Assembly (NCBI RefSeq): GCF_003626755.1
Contig: NZ_RBCJ01000002.1
Span: 1,054,001-1,118,000, forward strand
Length of the DNA stretch: 64,000 nt
Origin: Ulvibacterium marinum
GTDB taxonomy: Bacteria; Bacteroidota; Bacteroidia; Flavobacteriales; Flavobacteriaceae
Reading direction: 5' to 3'
Both the position numbers and the translations under genes were made by a program. The notes below the pieces were generated by a model. That model ran no database searches and was not told where the DNA came from. It saw nothing but the letters and a program-made list of their open reading frames with translations. This document shows positions 1-7,964 of the stretch, in pieces (positions within the stretch are counted from its first letter, which is position 1; each line of letters opens with the position of its first letter).

Positions 1-252
1 AAGTTCAGCAATAAGGGGGTATTGGTCAAGACTTGGGAAGGAGAGATAAGTCAGGGGATATCCGGAGCCCAAATTTTTTCTTTTTCGGTATTGGATAAGG
101 AAAAGGAGGTCATCCAACAATTGAAGGACTACCAAGGTAGGTATGTTAAAGTCACCTATGTGGAGCGTTTCGCGACTTTCTTTTGGTTGGGTGACACCAA
201 ATACTTTATTACGGAAGTCCAGGAAGAGCAATCTCCGCATTTTAGAAAATGA
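1..252 (+). CDS. C-terminal part of a small membrane-anchored conserved protein (5' truncated by window edge)
   Basis: The reading frame is open from base 1 to the stop at 250-252, so the true start lies outside the window. About 83 residues are visible. They contain a KTWEGEIS segment near the start and a GDTKYFITEV segment near the end, a pattern I know from a short flavobacterial protein with one N-terminal membrane helix, often mislabelled 6-phosphogluconate dehydrogenase in databases. The membrane helix would be in the missing part. Its function is unknown. It lies 50 bp upstream of a thioesterase gene on the same strand. Family recognition comes from memory of the C-terminal pattern. 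Confidence 0.7.
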   Translation, partial: KFSNKGVLVKTWEGEISQGISGAQIFSFSVLDKEKEVIQQLKDYQGRYVKVTYVERFATFFWLGDTKYFITEVQEEQSPHFRK

Positions 253-255
253 ATG

Positions 256-300
256 GAACTAGGTACTGCGAACTTGGAATTGAACTTGACTTTGAACTTT
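256..300. repeat. degenerate GAACTTN short-period array
   Basis: The spacer between the first two genes is made almost entirely of GAACTAG, GTACTGC, GAACTTG, GAATTGA and similar units with a 6-7 bp period. It ends a few bases before the ATG at 305. It resembles the other short-period spacer arrays at 1594-1628 and 52231-52265 in style but not in unit sequence. Confidence 0.5.
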
Positions 301-304
301 AAAT

Positions 305-850
305 ATGGAATCATTTAAAACTGCCCAAGAATCCCAGGTATCTATTACAGAATTGATGCTCCCCTCCCACTCCAATTTTGGAGGAAAAATACATGGCGGC
401 CACATTTTGAATCTTATGGATCAAATCGCCTTTGCCTGCGCCTCCAAACACTCGCAAACCTATTGCGTCACCGCTTCCGTAAACCGGGTAGATTTTTTAA
501 GCCCTATAGAAGTCGGAGAATTGGTTACCCTAAAGGCCTCCATTAACTATACAGGTCGAACTTCAATGGTAGTCGGTGTTCGGGTTGAATCAGAAAACAT
601 TACCACTGGGGAGAAGAAGCATTGTAATTCCTCTTATTTTACCATGGTGGCCAAGGATGAAAATGGAAAAAGTACATCTGTTCCAGGATTGATTGTACAG
701 GGTGAACAAGGGATTAGGCGATTTGCCCGAAGCAAAATCCGTAAGGAAGAGGCTTTTCAGCGCGATACCCGCTTTGATGAAGCTACGTTTGACCCTAAGG
801 AACACCTAGGTTTATTGGAACAAGAAAATGTTAAGATCGATCTAGGCTAA
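305..850 (+). CDS. acyl-CoA thioesterase, hotdog fold (YciA/ACOT type)
   Basis: A 181-residue single-hotdog acyl-CoA thioesterase, expected to hydrolyse acyl-CoA to free acid and CoA in the cytosol. The N-terminal half shows the family signature: Asn24 just before a Gly pair, HGG at 30-32 and Met-Asp at 38-39. Asn24 and Asp39 match the catalytic pair of ACOT/BFIT-type enzymes. The central strands (VTASVNRVDFLSPIEVGE, then a TGRTSMVVGVRV block) are typical of the fold. The last 40 residues form a charged tail beyond the hotdog domain. The gene ends tail to tail with pgl, overlapping it by 20 bp. Chain-length specificity cannot be read from the sequence. Confidence 0.9.
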   Translation: MESFKTAQESQVSITELMLPSHSNFGGKIHGGHILNLMDQIAFACASKHSQTYCVTASVNRVDFLSPIEVGELVTLKASINYTGRTSMVVGVRVESENITTGEKKHCNSSYFTMVAKDENGKSTSVPGLIVQGEQGIRRFARSKIRKEEAFQRDTRFDEATFDPKEHLGLLEQENVKIDLG

Positions 851-1556
851 TGCCTTTAGCAGCAGCCTGATCCAAAAACCACCTAAGGTTTCCTGAAGTC
901 GGGGATACCAAACTTGCCGGATACCTATCATAATTTCCTTCTTTTTGGATGACTTCCCTTACCTTTTCGGCTTTACTGTCCCCCGTGACCAAGAAAGCGA
1001 CTTCCTTGGCGATATTAATTACCTGGCCTGTAATCGTAATCCGCTTTTGCCCAGATTCTGGATGTGTCGCAACTACACAGTGTTCGGTGGCATTCCAAAG
1101 GCCAATTTCATGTGGGAATATGGAAGCGGTATGCCCATCATCGCCCATACCTAAAATAATCAAATCAAATTGAGGAGTACCATCTACCCGATCCAAATTG
1201 ATTTCCAAGAGATTGGCATAGCGAAAGGCTTCCCGTGGTGGTTCGGCCTCGCCCAAAATCCTATGGATGTTTCCCTTGGGGACTTCAATTTTCGAAAAGA
1301 GATGTTCCACGGTCATTTTGTAATTGCTCTGATCATCCGCGGGAGGAACACAACGTTCATCCCCCCAGTAAAAATGTATCTTGGACCAATCGATTCTATC
1401 CTTAAAACTAGATGCCAAAACATCAAAAACTACTTTTGGCGTACTTCCACCGGATAGAGCCACATGAAAGATTTCCTTTCCCTGTACCAAATCCGAAAAG
1501 AATTTGGAAAACTCTTGAGCAACTTTATTCTTATCCTTATAAACATTCGTTTCCAT
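831..1556 (-). CDS. pgl: 6-phosphogluconolactonase
   Basis: A 241-residue DevB/SOL-type lactonase of the NagB/RpiA fold that converts 6-phosphogluconolactone to 6-phosphogluconate, the second step of the oxidative pentose phosphate pathway. The phosphate-binding loop SGGSTP is at 35-40, WGDER at 64-68 and the GMGDDGHTAS block at 136-145, which are the family hallmarks. The length is normal. It follows zwf on the same strand after a 72-bp gap, so the two are probably co-transcribed. The 3' end overlaps the convergent thioesterase gene by 20 bp. Confidence 0.95.
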   Translation of the reverse strand: METNVYKDKNKVAQEFSKFFSDLVQGKEIFHVALSGGSTPKVVFDVLASSFKDRIDWSKIHFYWGDERCVPPADDQSNYKMTVEHLFSKIEVPKGNIHRILGEAEPPREAFRYANLLEINLDRVDGTPQFDLIILGMGDDGHTASIFPHEIGLWNATEHCVVATHPESGQKRITITGQVINIAKEVAFLVTGDSKAEKVREVIQKEGNYDRYPASLVSPTSGNLRWFLDQAAAKGISLDRS

Positions 1557-1593
1557 ACAAAACTCTATTCAATACCTATTCACCCTTTCCATG

Positions 1594-1628
1594 AACCAAC
1601 AACTGACAACCGACAACTATCAACCAAC
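1594..1628. repeat. five-copy 7-bp array between zwf and pgl
   Basis: Five consecutive heptamers read AACCAAC, AACTGAC, AACCGAC, AACTATC, AACCAAC on the + strand (unit AACnnAC, or GTnnGTT on the transcribed strand). The array abuts the zwf stop codon at 1629 and fills half of the zwf-pgl spacer, so it would be transcribed within the operon message. No coding role is apparent. Confidence 0.75.
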
Positions 1629-3161
1629 CTAACATATCACACAGAACCCTGGATCATCGGCCAAATTTTCGCTTGGATTTCGCCACATGCCTACGCCATC
1701 AATAAGCTCGTCCGCATTGGTCGGCCCCCACACCCCGGCAGAATACCCATAAGTACGTACGTCCTTGCCATTCTTCCAATAGTTTAAAATAGGGTCTACA
1801 AATTCCCAGGCGGCCTCTACCTCATCCGCACGTGCATATAAGGTAGCATCCCCCTGCATGGCATCCAGCAACAGGCGTTCATAAGCTTCCATCACATGGT
1901 TTTCAACCAGACTGGAATAGTAAAAATCCAAATTGGCCCGTTCTACCTTAAACCCTTGTCCAGGGACTTTTACCCCAAACTTTATGAGCATGCCCTCATC
2001 AGGCTGGATGCGGATAATTAATTTGTTGTCCTTGTTGAAAGCCCCGGAATCCTTAAAAATTTGATGATGCGGTGTCTTAAAATGAATGACTACTTCGGTA
2101 ACCTTGGTAGGCATTCGTTTGGCCGTTCGGACATAAAAAGGCACACCGGACCAACGCCAATTATCCACAAAAAATTTGATGGCGGCGTAGGTCTCCGTAG
2201 TGGACTCTGGATCCACCCCTTCCTCTTCTCGATACCCCTTTACCTTTTCTCCATCAACCTCGGATGCCACATATTGGGCACGTATAGTATTATTATAGAG
2301 GGTCTCCTCGTCCTTCATGATACGCAAGGATTTAAGGGCCTTTACCTTTTCATTTCTGATTTCCTCCGCATCCGAACCTATAGGCGGCTCCATAATGACC
2401 AAGGAAACGATTTGCAGCAAATGGTTCTGGAACATATCGCGCAATGCGCCAGATTTATCATAATATCCGCCCCTCTTTTCCACCCCAACAGTTTCCGCAT
2501 TGGTTATTTCAACATGATTGATATAATTCCGGTTCCACAAGGGTTCAAAGATGCTATTGGCAAAGCGGGTAACCAATAAGTTTTGTACGGTCTCCTTGCC
2601 CAAATAATGGTCAATACGGTATATCTGGGATTCCTTAAAGTATTTTTGAAGGCCCTTGTTCAAATTTTTGGCACTACTTAAATCGTAGCCAAAAGGTTTT
2701 TCCACAATCAACCGTTTCCAACCTTGGGATTCATCATTCAGGCCCTGTTCTGTTAGGTTCTTGGACACAATCTCGTATAGACTGGGCGGCGTTGATAGGT
2801 AAAAGATATAGTTATTGTCAGTTTTCAATGCTACGTTCAGGTCCGCTATCCGTTTTGCTAGGGCGCCATAGTCTGTATCATAATCGCTACCCAGATCTTC
2901 ATAAAACAATTGGTTTGCGAACGCATTGACAAAATCTTCTCCTTGGTTCCCTATCCGGTCGGCAAGATATTTACTCTCGGTCACCACTTTTTTACGAAAG
3001 GCATCATCAGAAAGATTACTACGACTTACACCCAAAACCACAAAATTTTTGGGGAGATGTCCTCCCTTATAAAGATTGAAAAGGGCGGGCACCAATTTTC
3101 GGGCAGTCAGGTCCCCTGAGGCCCCAAAAATTATAAGCATTTGATTTTCTGTTCTATTCAT
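1629..3161 (-). CDS. zwf: glucose-6-phosphate 1-dehydrogenase
   Basis: A full-length 510-residue enzyme oxidising glucose-6-phosphate to 6-phosphogluconolactone, the committed step of the oxidative pentose phosphate pathway. Visible motifs are the Rossmann loop GASGDL at 13-18, EKPFG at 154-158, and the catalytic signature RIDHYLGKE at 182-190, with His185 as expected base. Arg47 in the GVSRS segment after the second strand is at the position that contacts the NADP+ 2'-phosphate in the Leuconostoc enzyme, so NADP+ use is likely. It is first gene of a zwf-pgl unit and is transcribed away from gnd; the 239-bp gap holds both promoters. Confidence 0.97.
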   Translation of the reverse strand: MNRTENQMLIIFGASGDLTARKLVPALFNLYKGGHLPKNFVVLGVSRSNLSDDAFRKKVVTESKYLADRIGNQGEDFVNAFANQLFYEDLGSDYDTDYGALAKRIADLNVALKTDNNYIFYLSTPPSLYEIVSKNLTEQGLNDESQGWKRLIVEKPFGYDLSSAKNLNKGLQKYFKESQIYRIDHYLGKETVQNLLVTRFANSIFEPLWNRNYINHVEITNAETVGVEKRGGYYDKSGALRDMFQNHLLQIVSLVIMEPPIGSDAEEIRNEKVKALKSLRIMKDEETLYNNTIRAQYVASEVDGEKVKGYREEEGVDPESTTETYAAIKFFVDNWRWSGVPFYVRTAKRMPTKVTEVVIHFKTPHHQIFKDSGAFNKDNKLIIRIQPDEGMLIKFGVKVPGQGFKVERANLDFYYSSLVENHVMEAYERLLLDAMQGDATLYARADEVEAAWEFVDPILNYWKNGKDVRTYGYSAGVWGPTNADELIDGVGMWRNPSENLADDPGFCVIC

Positions 3162-3271
3162 GGTTTAAAACTCCATTTGGTTTTATTCTTTTTGGCATAG
3201 TCGGAATTGATAAGAAATGCTAACCTTTGGTATTGGATCAGTGTCCTTCTTCCTTACTTTCCTTATCCGTC

Positions 3272-3301
3272 TAAATATAACGATCCTTGGGGAGTTTCCA
3301 A
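3272..3301 (-). promoter_or_regulatory. candidate zwf-pgl promoter
   Basis: On the minus strand a TTG at 3301-3299 is followed after exactly 19 bp by TATATTTA at 3279-3272, close to the Bacteroidota -33/-7 arrangement (TTTG, about 19 bp, TAnnTTTG) with one mismatch at the last base of the -7 box. It would give a leader of roughly 100 nt before the zwf ATG. Confidence 0.5.
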
Positions 3302-3333
3302 GAAGATTGCAAACAAAACCGGATAATTTCATT

Positions 3334-3341
3334 TATTTTTG
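3334..3341 (+). promoter_or_regulatory. candidate gnd promoter -7 element
   Basis: TATTTTTG matches the TAnnTTTG box exactly and lies 60 bp upstream of the gnd start. A TTG at 3307-3309 is 24 bp upstream, slightly wider than the usual spacing, so the -33 element is uncertain. Confidence 0.45.
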
Positions 3342-3400
3342 AGTACATCCGATTTTAGGATGGATTTTGTTTCTAAAACACCAACAATTATACAAGTTTC

Positions 3401-4810
3401 ATGGAAGATAAATACGATTTTGGATTGATAGGCCTTGGCGTCATGGGCCGTAATTTTATTCTCAACGTAGCCGATAACGGGTTTACCTCCTTCGGGAACG
3501 ATTTGGATGAAGAAAAGGTAAATGCCCTGAAGAAGGAAGGGGGAGATTTGGCCAAGGTGAATGCCACCTCGGATGTAAAGACCTTTGTAGCAGGATTATC
3601 AACGCCTCGAAAGATTATGATGCTTGTCCCTGCCGGAAAAATCGTGGATGCGGTTATCGAAGGGGTGCTGCCTTATTTGGATGAGGGCGATATCTTGATC
3701 GATGGTGGTAATTCCTTTTTTACGGACACGGACCGCCGTGAGGCCTACTTACGGGAAAAAGGCATTCACTTTTTTGGTGCCGGAGTTTCCGGAGGAGCCA
3801 AGGGCGCAAGATTGGGTCCCAGCATTATGCCCGGAGGCTCTAAGGAAGGGTATGCTCCCGTACAGCCCATTTTTGAGGCTGTTGCCGCCAAATACGAGGG
3901 AGAGCCCTGTGTGGCCTATCTGGGGCCGAAGTCGGCCGGGAATTATGTAAAAATGGTGCACAACGGTATCGAATACGGTTTGATGCAGCTGACTTCCGAA
4001 ATCTATGACGTGCTCAAAAAAGGGGGCGATTTCAACAATGATGAATTGCATGCCACCTTTGCCCAATGGAACGCAGGTCGATTACAGTCCTTTTTGGTGG
4101 AGATTACTTCCGAGATTTTTGAAAAGGAGGACGACCTGGGCGAAGGCCGACTCGTAGATCAGATACTGGACAAGGCCAAACAAAAAGGAACCGGCAAATG
4201 GACCTCGCAAAATGCCATGGATTTGGGTATTCCCGTGCCCTCCATTGATATTGCCGTTAGTATGCGTGAAATCTCGGCCCTAAAGGACGAACGCATTCAC
4301 GCAGATGCCCTATATGATCGACCCACCGTTGAGACAATGGACAAGGCCCAACTGGAAAAAATGGCCGAAGAGGCCCTTTATTTTTCTTTTATCGTTACCT
4401 ATGCCCAAGGCTTACACCAATTGGCGGATGCCTCCCGGGAATATGGCTATGATTTGGATATCGCCACCATCGCCAAAATCTGGCGGGCCGGCTGTATTAT
4501 CCGTGCGGGACTTTTGGCGGATATTACCCAAGCCTTTAAAGCGGATACGGAGCTGCCCAATCTATTGCTCTCCCCTACCTTTGTGAAAAAGATACAAAGT
4601 ACCGTGGCAGCGGCTCGTGAATTGGTGGCCTATGCCGCAAAAAATGGGATTCCTGTTCCGGGGCTTTCCAATTCGTTAACCTATTTTGATGCCTATACGA
4701 CTACCCGGCTCCCCTTAAACCTCATCCAGGCACAACGCGATTATTTTGGCTCACATACCTATGAGCGGTTAGATCGGGAAGGTATCTTTCATACCGAATG
4801 GGAGGTATAA
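3401..4810 (+). CDS. gnd: 6-phosphogluconate dehydrogenase (decarboxylating), possibly NAD+-preferring
   Basis: A 469-residue long-form enzyme that oxidatively decarboxylates 6-phosphogluconate to ribulose-5-phosphate. It has the GLGVMGRN nucleotide loop at 11-18, the substrate motif GVSGGAKGAR at 128-137, catalytic Lys184 and Glu191 in KMVHNGIEY, and the C-terminal Arg/His substrate tail ending FHTEW. At the end of the second beta strand, where NADP+ enzymes carry Asn-Arg-Ser/Thr (FNRS in E. coli), this protein has Asp34-Leu-Asp36. The loss of the arginine suggests NAD+ preference; this is inferred from alignment by eye. The gene is divergent from zwf-pgl and completes the oxidative branch. 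Confidence 0.96.
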   Translation: MEDKYDFGLIGLGVMGRNFILNVADNGFTSFGNDLDEEKVNALKKEGGDLAKVNATSDVKTFVAGLSTPRKIMMLVPAGKIVDAVIEGVLPYLDEGDILIDGGNSFFTDTDRREAYLREKGIHFFGAGVSGGAKGARLGPSIMPGGSKEGYAPVQPIFEAVAAKYEGEPCVAYLGPKSAGNYVKMVHNGIEYGLMQLTSEIYDVLKKGGDFNNDELHATFAQWNAGRLQSFLVEITSEIFEKEDDLGEGRLVDQILDKAKQKGTGKWTSQNAMDLGIPVPSIDIAVSMREISALKDERIHADALYDRPTVETMDKAQLEKMAEEALYFSFIVTYAQGLHQLADASREYGYDLDIATIAKIWRAGCIIRAGLLADITQAFKADTELPNLLLSPTFVKKIQSTVAAARELVAYAAKNGIPVPGLSNSLTYFDAYTTTRLPLNLIQAQRDYFGSHTYERLDREGIFHTEWEV

Positions 4811-4873
4811 ACTGAAACATGTATACTAAAGCTACACAGATTATATGATTTATATTCCTATGTTAGTCGTAAT

Positions 4874-5623
4874 ATGAAAAAAATTGTACGGCATATCACC
4901 CTTTCTTTCTTTTTCTTATCCTGTACACAAGAAAAATTTATGATTGGGCATTGGCATGAATACAAGAATCAAAAACAAGATTTTGAAAATTGTTATATAA
5001 TCACCGATAGTACGATTTCTATTAATAGATTTACCTATGGTGGAACCTTCTACTTAGATTCAGTTGATTTGGAAAAGGTTTGGTCATATAGCCGCTATTT
5101 TGACGGAATGCTTCCAAACCATAAACTACTTAGCCATTCTATAGAATTCGAAAATGGAATTGAGTGGATAAAGCAACCCGAGAATTTAGAAACCTTTTTA
5201 AAGGATTTCTCAGCAGGGTATAAAATTAGAATAATCCCTTTTGAGGTAACCGGGGAACCAATCGAGCAGATAGATTTTAATAGCGGACGATTATCAGTAA
5301 TTTTAGCTTTGGGTAGATTAAAATCTCAGTATGAAAATCAAGAAAAAGGATTTTTACGAAGCAACCACTATTTTCAGGTAAATGACAAACTGACTTCTGA
5401 CGTCAACGAGCTAATCGAATATGTGTATTGTACCCATTGCAAATTGGATCAAATAGATTTATACGTCAATATGGATAAGGACACTCCACCGAAACACAAG
5501 AAAATATTGGATAGTGTCATCTCAATTTTAAACCTAAAGCCAAATCAAGTTTTTGTTCAATTAGCCGACATCAAGAGGATGAGAAGTGGATATAAAGACA
5601 CCTCTACCACTATATACGATTAA
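4874..5623 (+). CDS. hypothetical lipoprotein
   Basis: A 249-residue protein of no family I recognise. Its N-terminus is a lipoprotein signal: two Lys, a hydrophobic run, then the lipobox FLSC with the lipidated Cys at about 17. The mature part is mixed alpha/beta in appearance, with no repeats and two Cys in a CTHC segment near residue 189. The base composition is clearly more AT-rich than zwf or gnd, and it opens an accessory stretch that runs to about 8670. The start at the ATG gives a complete signal peptide. A cell-envelope location is likely; the function is unknown. Confidence 0.7.
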   Translation: MKKIVRHITLSFFFLSCTQEKFMIGHWHEYKNQKQDFENCYIITDSTISINRFTYGGTFYLDSVDLEKVWSYSRYFDGMLPNHKLLSHSIEFENGIEWIKQPENLETFLKDFSAGYKIRIIPFEVTGEPIEQIDFNSGRLSVILALGRLKSQYENQEKGFLRSNHYFQVNDKLTSDVNELIEYVYCTHCKLDQIDLYVNMDKDTPPKHKKILDSVISILNLKPNQVFVQLADIKRMRSGYKDTSTTIYD

Positions 5624-5741
5624 TTTTAGATGGATTTTCCCCAAGTAAAACGTGAATAGTTCGAAATGCCCGTTACTACTTCTGCGCAAGGTTGCTCAAC
5701 ATCACTTAAGAAAATCATGCTGAATTAGAACTTAAAAGTTA

Positions 5742-6386
5742 ATGAAATCAAATCGCGGAATTATTTGCCTCCCTAAAAAAGACGGCGAAAAACGATTTGT
5801 AATCGGCAAACCAGGTAAACGGAATTTACTTTGCGTAGGTATCAATCCAAATACTGCTGATGGGCAACAGCTAGACCCTACTTCTCGGAATGTAGAAAAA
5901 ATTGCACTGAACAATGGCTACGATGGTTGGATTCTGGTCAATCTCTATCCAAGGCGTACCAAGAAGGTATCCTTTTTGGAAAGAGAACCTGACAAGACAT
6001 TGTTTGGGCAAAATCTAAACCTAATCCGATCCATTGTAAGCAAAAACCAATTCGGATTTGATAGAGTTTGGCTGGCATGGGGAAATGATATTGACTCCTT
6101 AAATCAACCTTATTTAAAAGAAAGTGCATACCATTTATGTACCATGTTACGGGAATTGAATTTGGATTTTGTTTCTGCAGGAATCAATATTTCCGGGCAT
6201 CCCACGCATCCAAGTCCACAGGCAATGGCCCAAAAGTTTGGAAAAAAGTCACAGGATATTAAGCTTACATCTTTTGATGTTAAGAGTTATACGGTAAGGA
6301 TAAGGAAATCAATAAATCAAAGGTGTACGGGGCATAAATTGGACGAATCGCTCAGGTGGCCCTCCTATACATCACGTAATACATGA
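5742..6386 (+). CDS. DUF1643 domain protein
   Basis: A 214-residue cytosolic protein matching DUF1643 by its motifs: GINPNTAD at 33-40 followed by DPTSRN at 45-50, the LVNLYP block at 65-70, AWGND at 112-116 and GHPTHP at 152-157. The family is scattered in bacteria, often in accessory regions, and has no established activity to my knowledge. The last 35 residues are basic and lie outside the conserved domain. It follows the lipoprotein gene by 118 bp with no clear signals in between. Confidence 0.75.
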   Translation: MKSNRGIICLPKKDGEKRFVIGKPGKRNLLCVGINPNTADGQQLDPTSRNVEKIALNNGYDGWILVNLYPRRTKKVSFLEREPDKTLFGQNLNLIRSIVSKNQFGFDRVWLAWGNDIDSLNQPYLKESAYHLCTMLRELNLDFVSAGINISGHPTHPSPQAMAQKFGKKSQDIKLTSFDVKSYTVRIRKSINQRCTGHKLDESLRWPSYTSRNT

Positions 6387-6396
6387 TCTTCCTAGT

Positions 6397-6424
6397 GTAG
6401 CCTTACCCCTTTAAGGAAGGCTAC
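6397..6424. other. hairpin after the DUF1643 gene
   Basis: Perfect 8-bp arms GTAGCCTT and AAGGCTAC enclose a 12-base loop 10 bp after the stop codon. No T-run follows, so it is not a canonical intrinsic terminator; it may still act as a weak transcript end. Confidence 0.35.
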
Positions 6425-6503
6425 AAGGCCATCACAAATCCATAACATTACTTATCTTAGTTCCAGCTTTGTAGTCGGACAATTTAAAATATAGTCATAT
6501 CAG

Positions 6504-7844
6504 GTGAGGAACATTATATTTATACTACAGCTATCCGTATTCTTCCTATCGTGTACCGGTAAAAAAGAAATCTCAAATTTAAGTCCGAACATAGTGATAA
6601 TCATGGCAGATGATTTGGGTTATGGCGACATCTCTTGTTATGGCAACTCTACTACCCAAACACCAAATTTGGACTTACTGGCGACCAAAGGGGTTAAGTT
6701 CACCGATTTTCACTCTAACGGAGCCGTATGCAGCCCTACACGAGCAGCTTTAATGACAGGGAAATACCAGCAGCGTACCGGCGTAAATGGGGTTATTACT
6801 GCCAAAAACCATAGAGAAGTTGGTTTAAATTTAAGTGAAATTACAATAGCTGAAGAGTTAAAGAAATACGGTTATAACACTGGCATGTTTGGAAAATGGC
6901 ATCTGGGGTATCCAAAAGAGTACAATCCTACCTTACAGGGGTTCGATAAATTTACGGGCTTTGTGAGCGGAAATATTGATTACCATGGCCATATTGACCA
7001 AGAGGGCTATCTTGACTGGTGGAAAGGCACTGAAATTGACAATGAAGATGGATATTCTACCGATTTGATTACAGAATATGGGGTGAAATACATAAATAAG
7101 AATGACCCTGAAAAAACGGGAAGACCTTTTTTTCTCTACTTAGCGCATGAAGCTCCTCACTATCCTTACCAAAGACGTATTGATAAGATTATAAGAGAAG
7201 TTGGCAAAGCAAGAACGAAACGTGCAAACCAGGATAGTATTTCATCCATCTATAAGGAAATGGTCGAAGTTATGGACGAGGGAGTGGGTAAAGTAATACA
7301 ATCGCTTAAAGAGACCGGGCAGTATGAAAATACAATAATACTATTCCTTTCAGATAATGGAGGAAACCAATTTGGTAACAATGGAAGCTTAAGGGGATAT
7401 AAGGCAAGTGCTTATGAAGGAGGAACGCGTGTTCCCGCTATTTTTAGCTATCCTGATAGGATTAAAAAAGGGAGAATCAATAAGCAAACTATTCTCACCA
7501 TGGATGTGCTACCGACATTATTAGATTTTATAGGTCAGAAGCCTAGTGCGACAGACCTGGATGGAATCAGTATAAAAGATAATTTGTTACATCAAACCAA
7601 CTTGCCTCAAAGAGATGTATTTTTTGCTTTTGGCAATAAAAGTTTCATAAGAAGTGGAGATTGGAAGTTAATTCGTATAGAAGAAGAGCACAGTAATACA
7701 ATTGAACTTTATAATTTATTGAACGACGTACAAGAAAGGAATGACCTTAGTTCAGCTAATCCAAATTTGGTGAATAAATTGACCAGAAAACTTGAGTTAT
7801 GGAAAAAAGAGGTTAAAGAAGGAGTCATCATGATAGCTGAATAA
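6504..7844 (+). CDS. lipid-anchored sulfatase (arylsulfatase A family)
   Basis: A 446-residue family S1 sulfatase that would hydrolyse sulfate esters, most likely on a marine polysaccharide or its oligosaccharides. It carries the formylglycine motif C76-S-P-T-R80, which needs post-translational oxidation by a maturase not encoded here. Asp36-Asp37 (calcium site), GKWHLG at 130-135 and a SDNGG block near 280 are the remaining metal and active-site motifs. The start is a GTG. It gives a signal peptide ending in the lipobox FLSC with Cys17, so the enzyme is exported and lipid-anchored. The next gene encodes a carbohydrate esterase with the same type of anchor, which suggests joint action on one glycan. 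The exact S1 subfamily and substrate cannot be assigned by eye. Confidence 0.9.
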   Translation: MRNIIFILQLSVFFLSCTGKKEISNLSPNIVIIMADDLGYGDISCYGNSTTQTPNLDLLATKGVKFTDFHSNGAVCSPTRAALMTGKYQQRTGVNGVITAKNHREVGLNLSEITIAEELKKYGYNTGMFGKWHLGYPKEYNPTLQGFDKFTGFVSGNIDYHGHIDQEGYLDWWKGTEIDNEDGYSTDLITEYGVKYINKNDPEKTGRPFFLYLAHEAPHYPYQRRIDKIIREVGKARTKRANQDSISSIYKEMVEVMDEGVGKVIQSLKETGQYENTIILFLSDNGGNQFGNNGSLRGYKASAYEGGTRVPAIFSYPDRIKKGRINKQTILTMDVLPTLLDFIGQKPSATDLDGISIKDNLLHQTNLPQRDVFFAFGNKSFIRSGDWKLIRIEEEHSNTIELYNLLNDVQERNDLSSANPNLVNKLTRKLELWKKEVKEGVIMIAE

Positions 7845-7964
7845 GACTAATTATAATCTGATAGGAAAGTGCCACGTAATCTACTGCCACCCATACAATT
7901 TACTGTCGGATGTTATTAAATGAAGGTTCTGATACATTAAAAATCTAGCATAAGGAATATATCA

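Noticed and set aside
1412-1787. Plus-strand open frames over the pgl-zwf junction
   Set aside because: They run opposite to two unmistakable enzymes and across the heptamer array; the peptides have no recognisable features.
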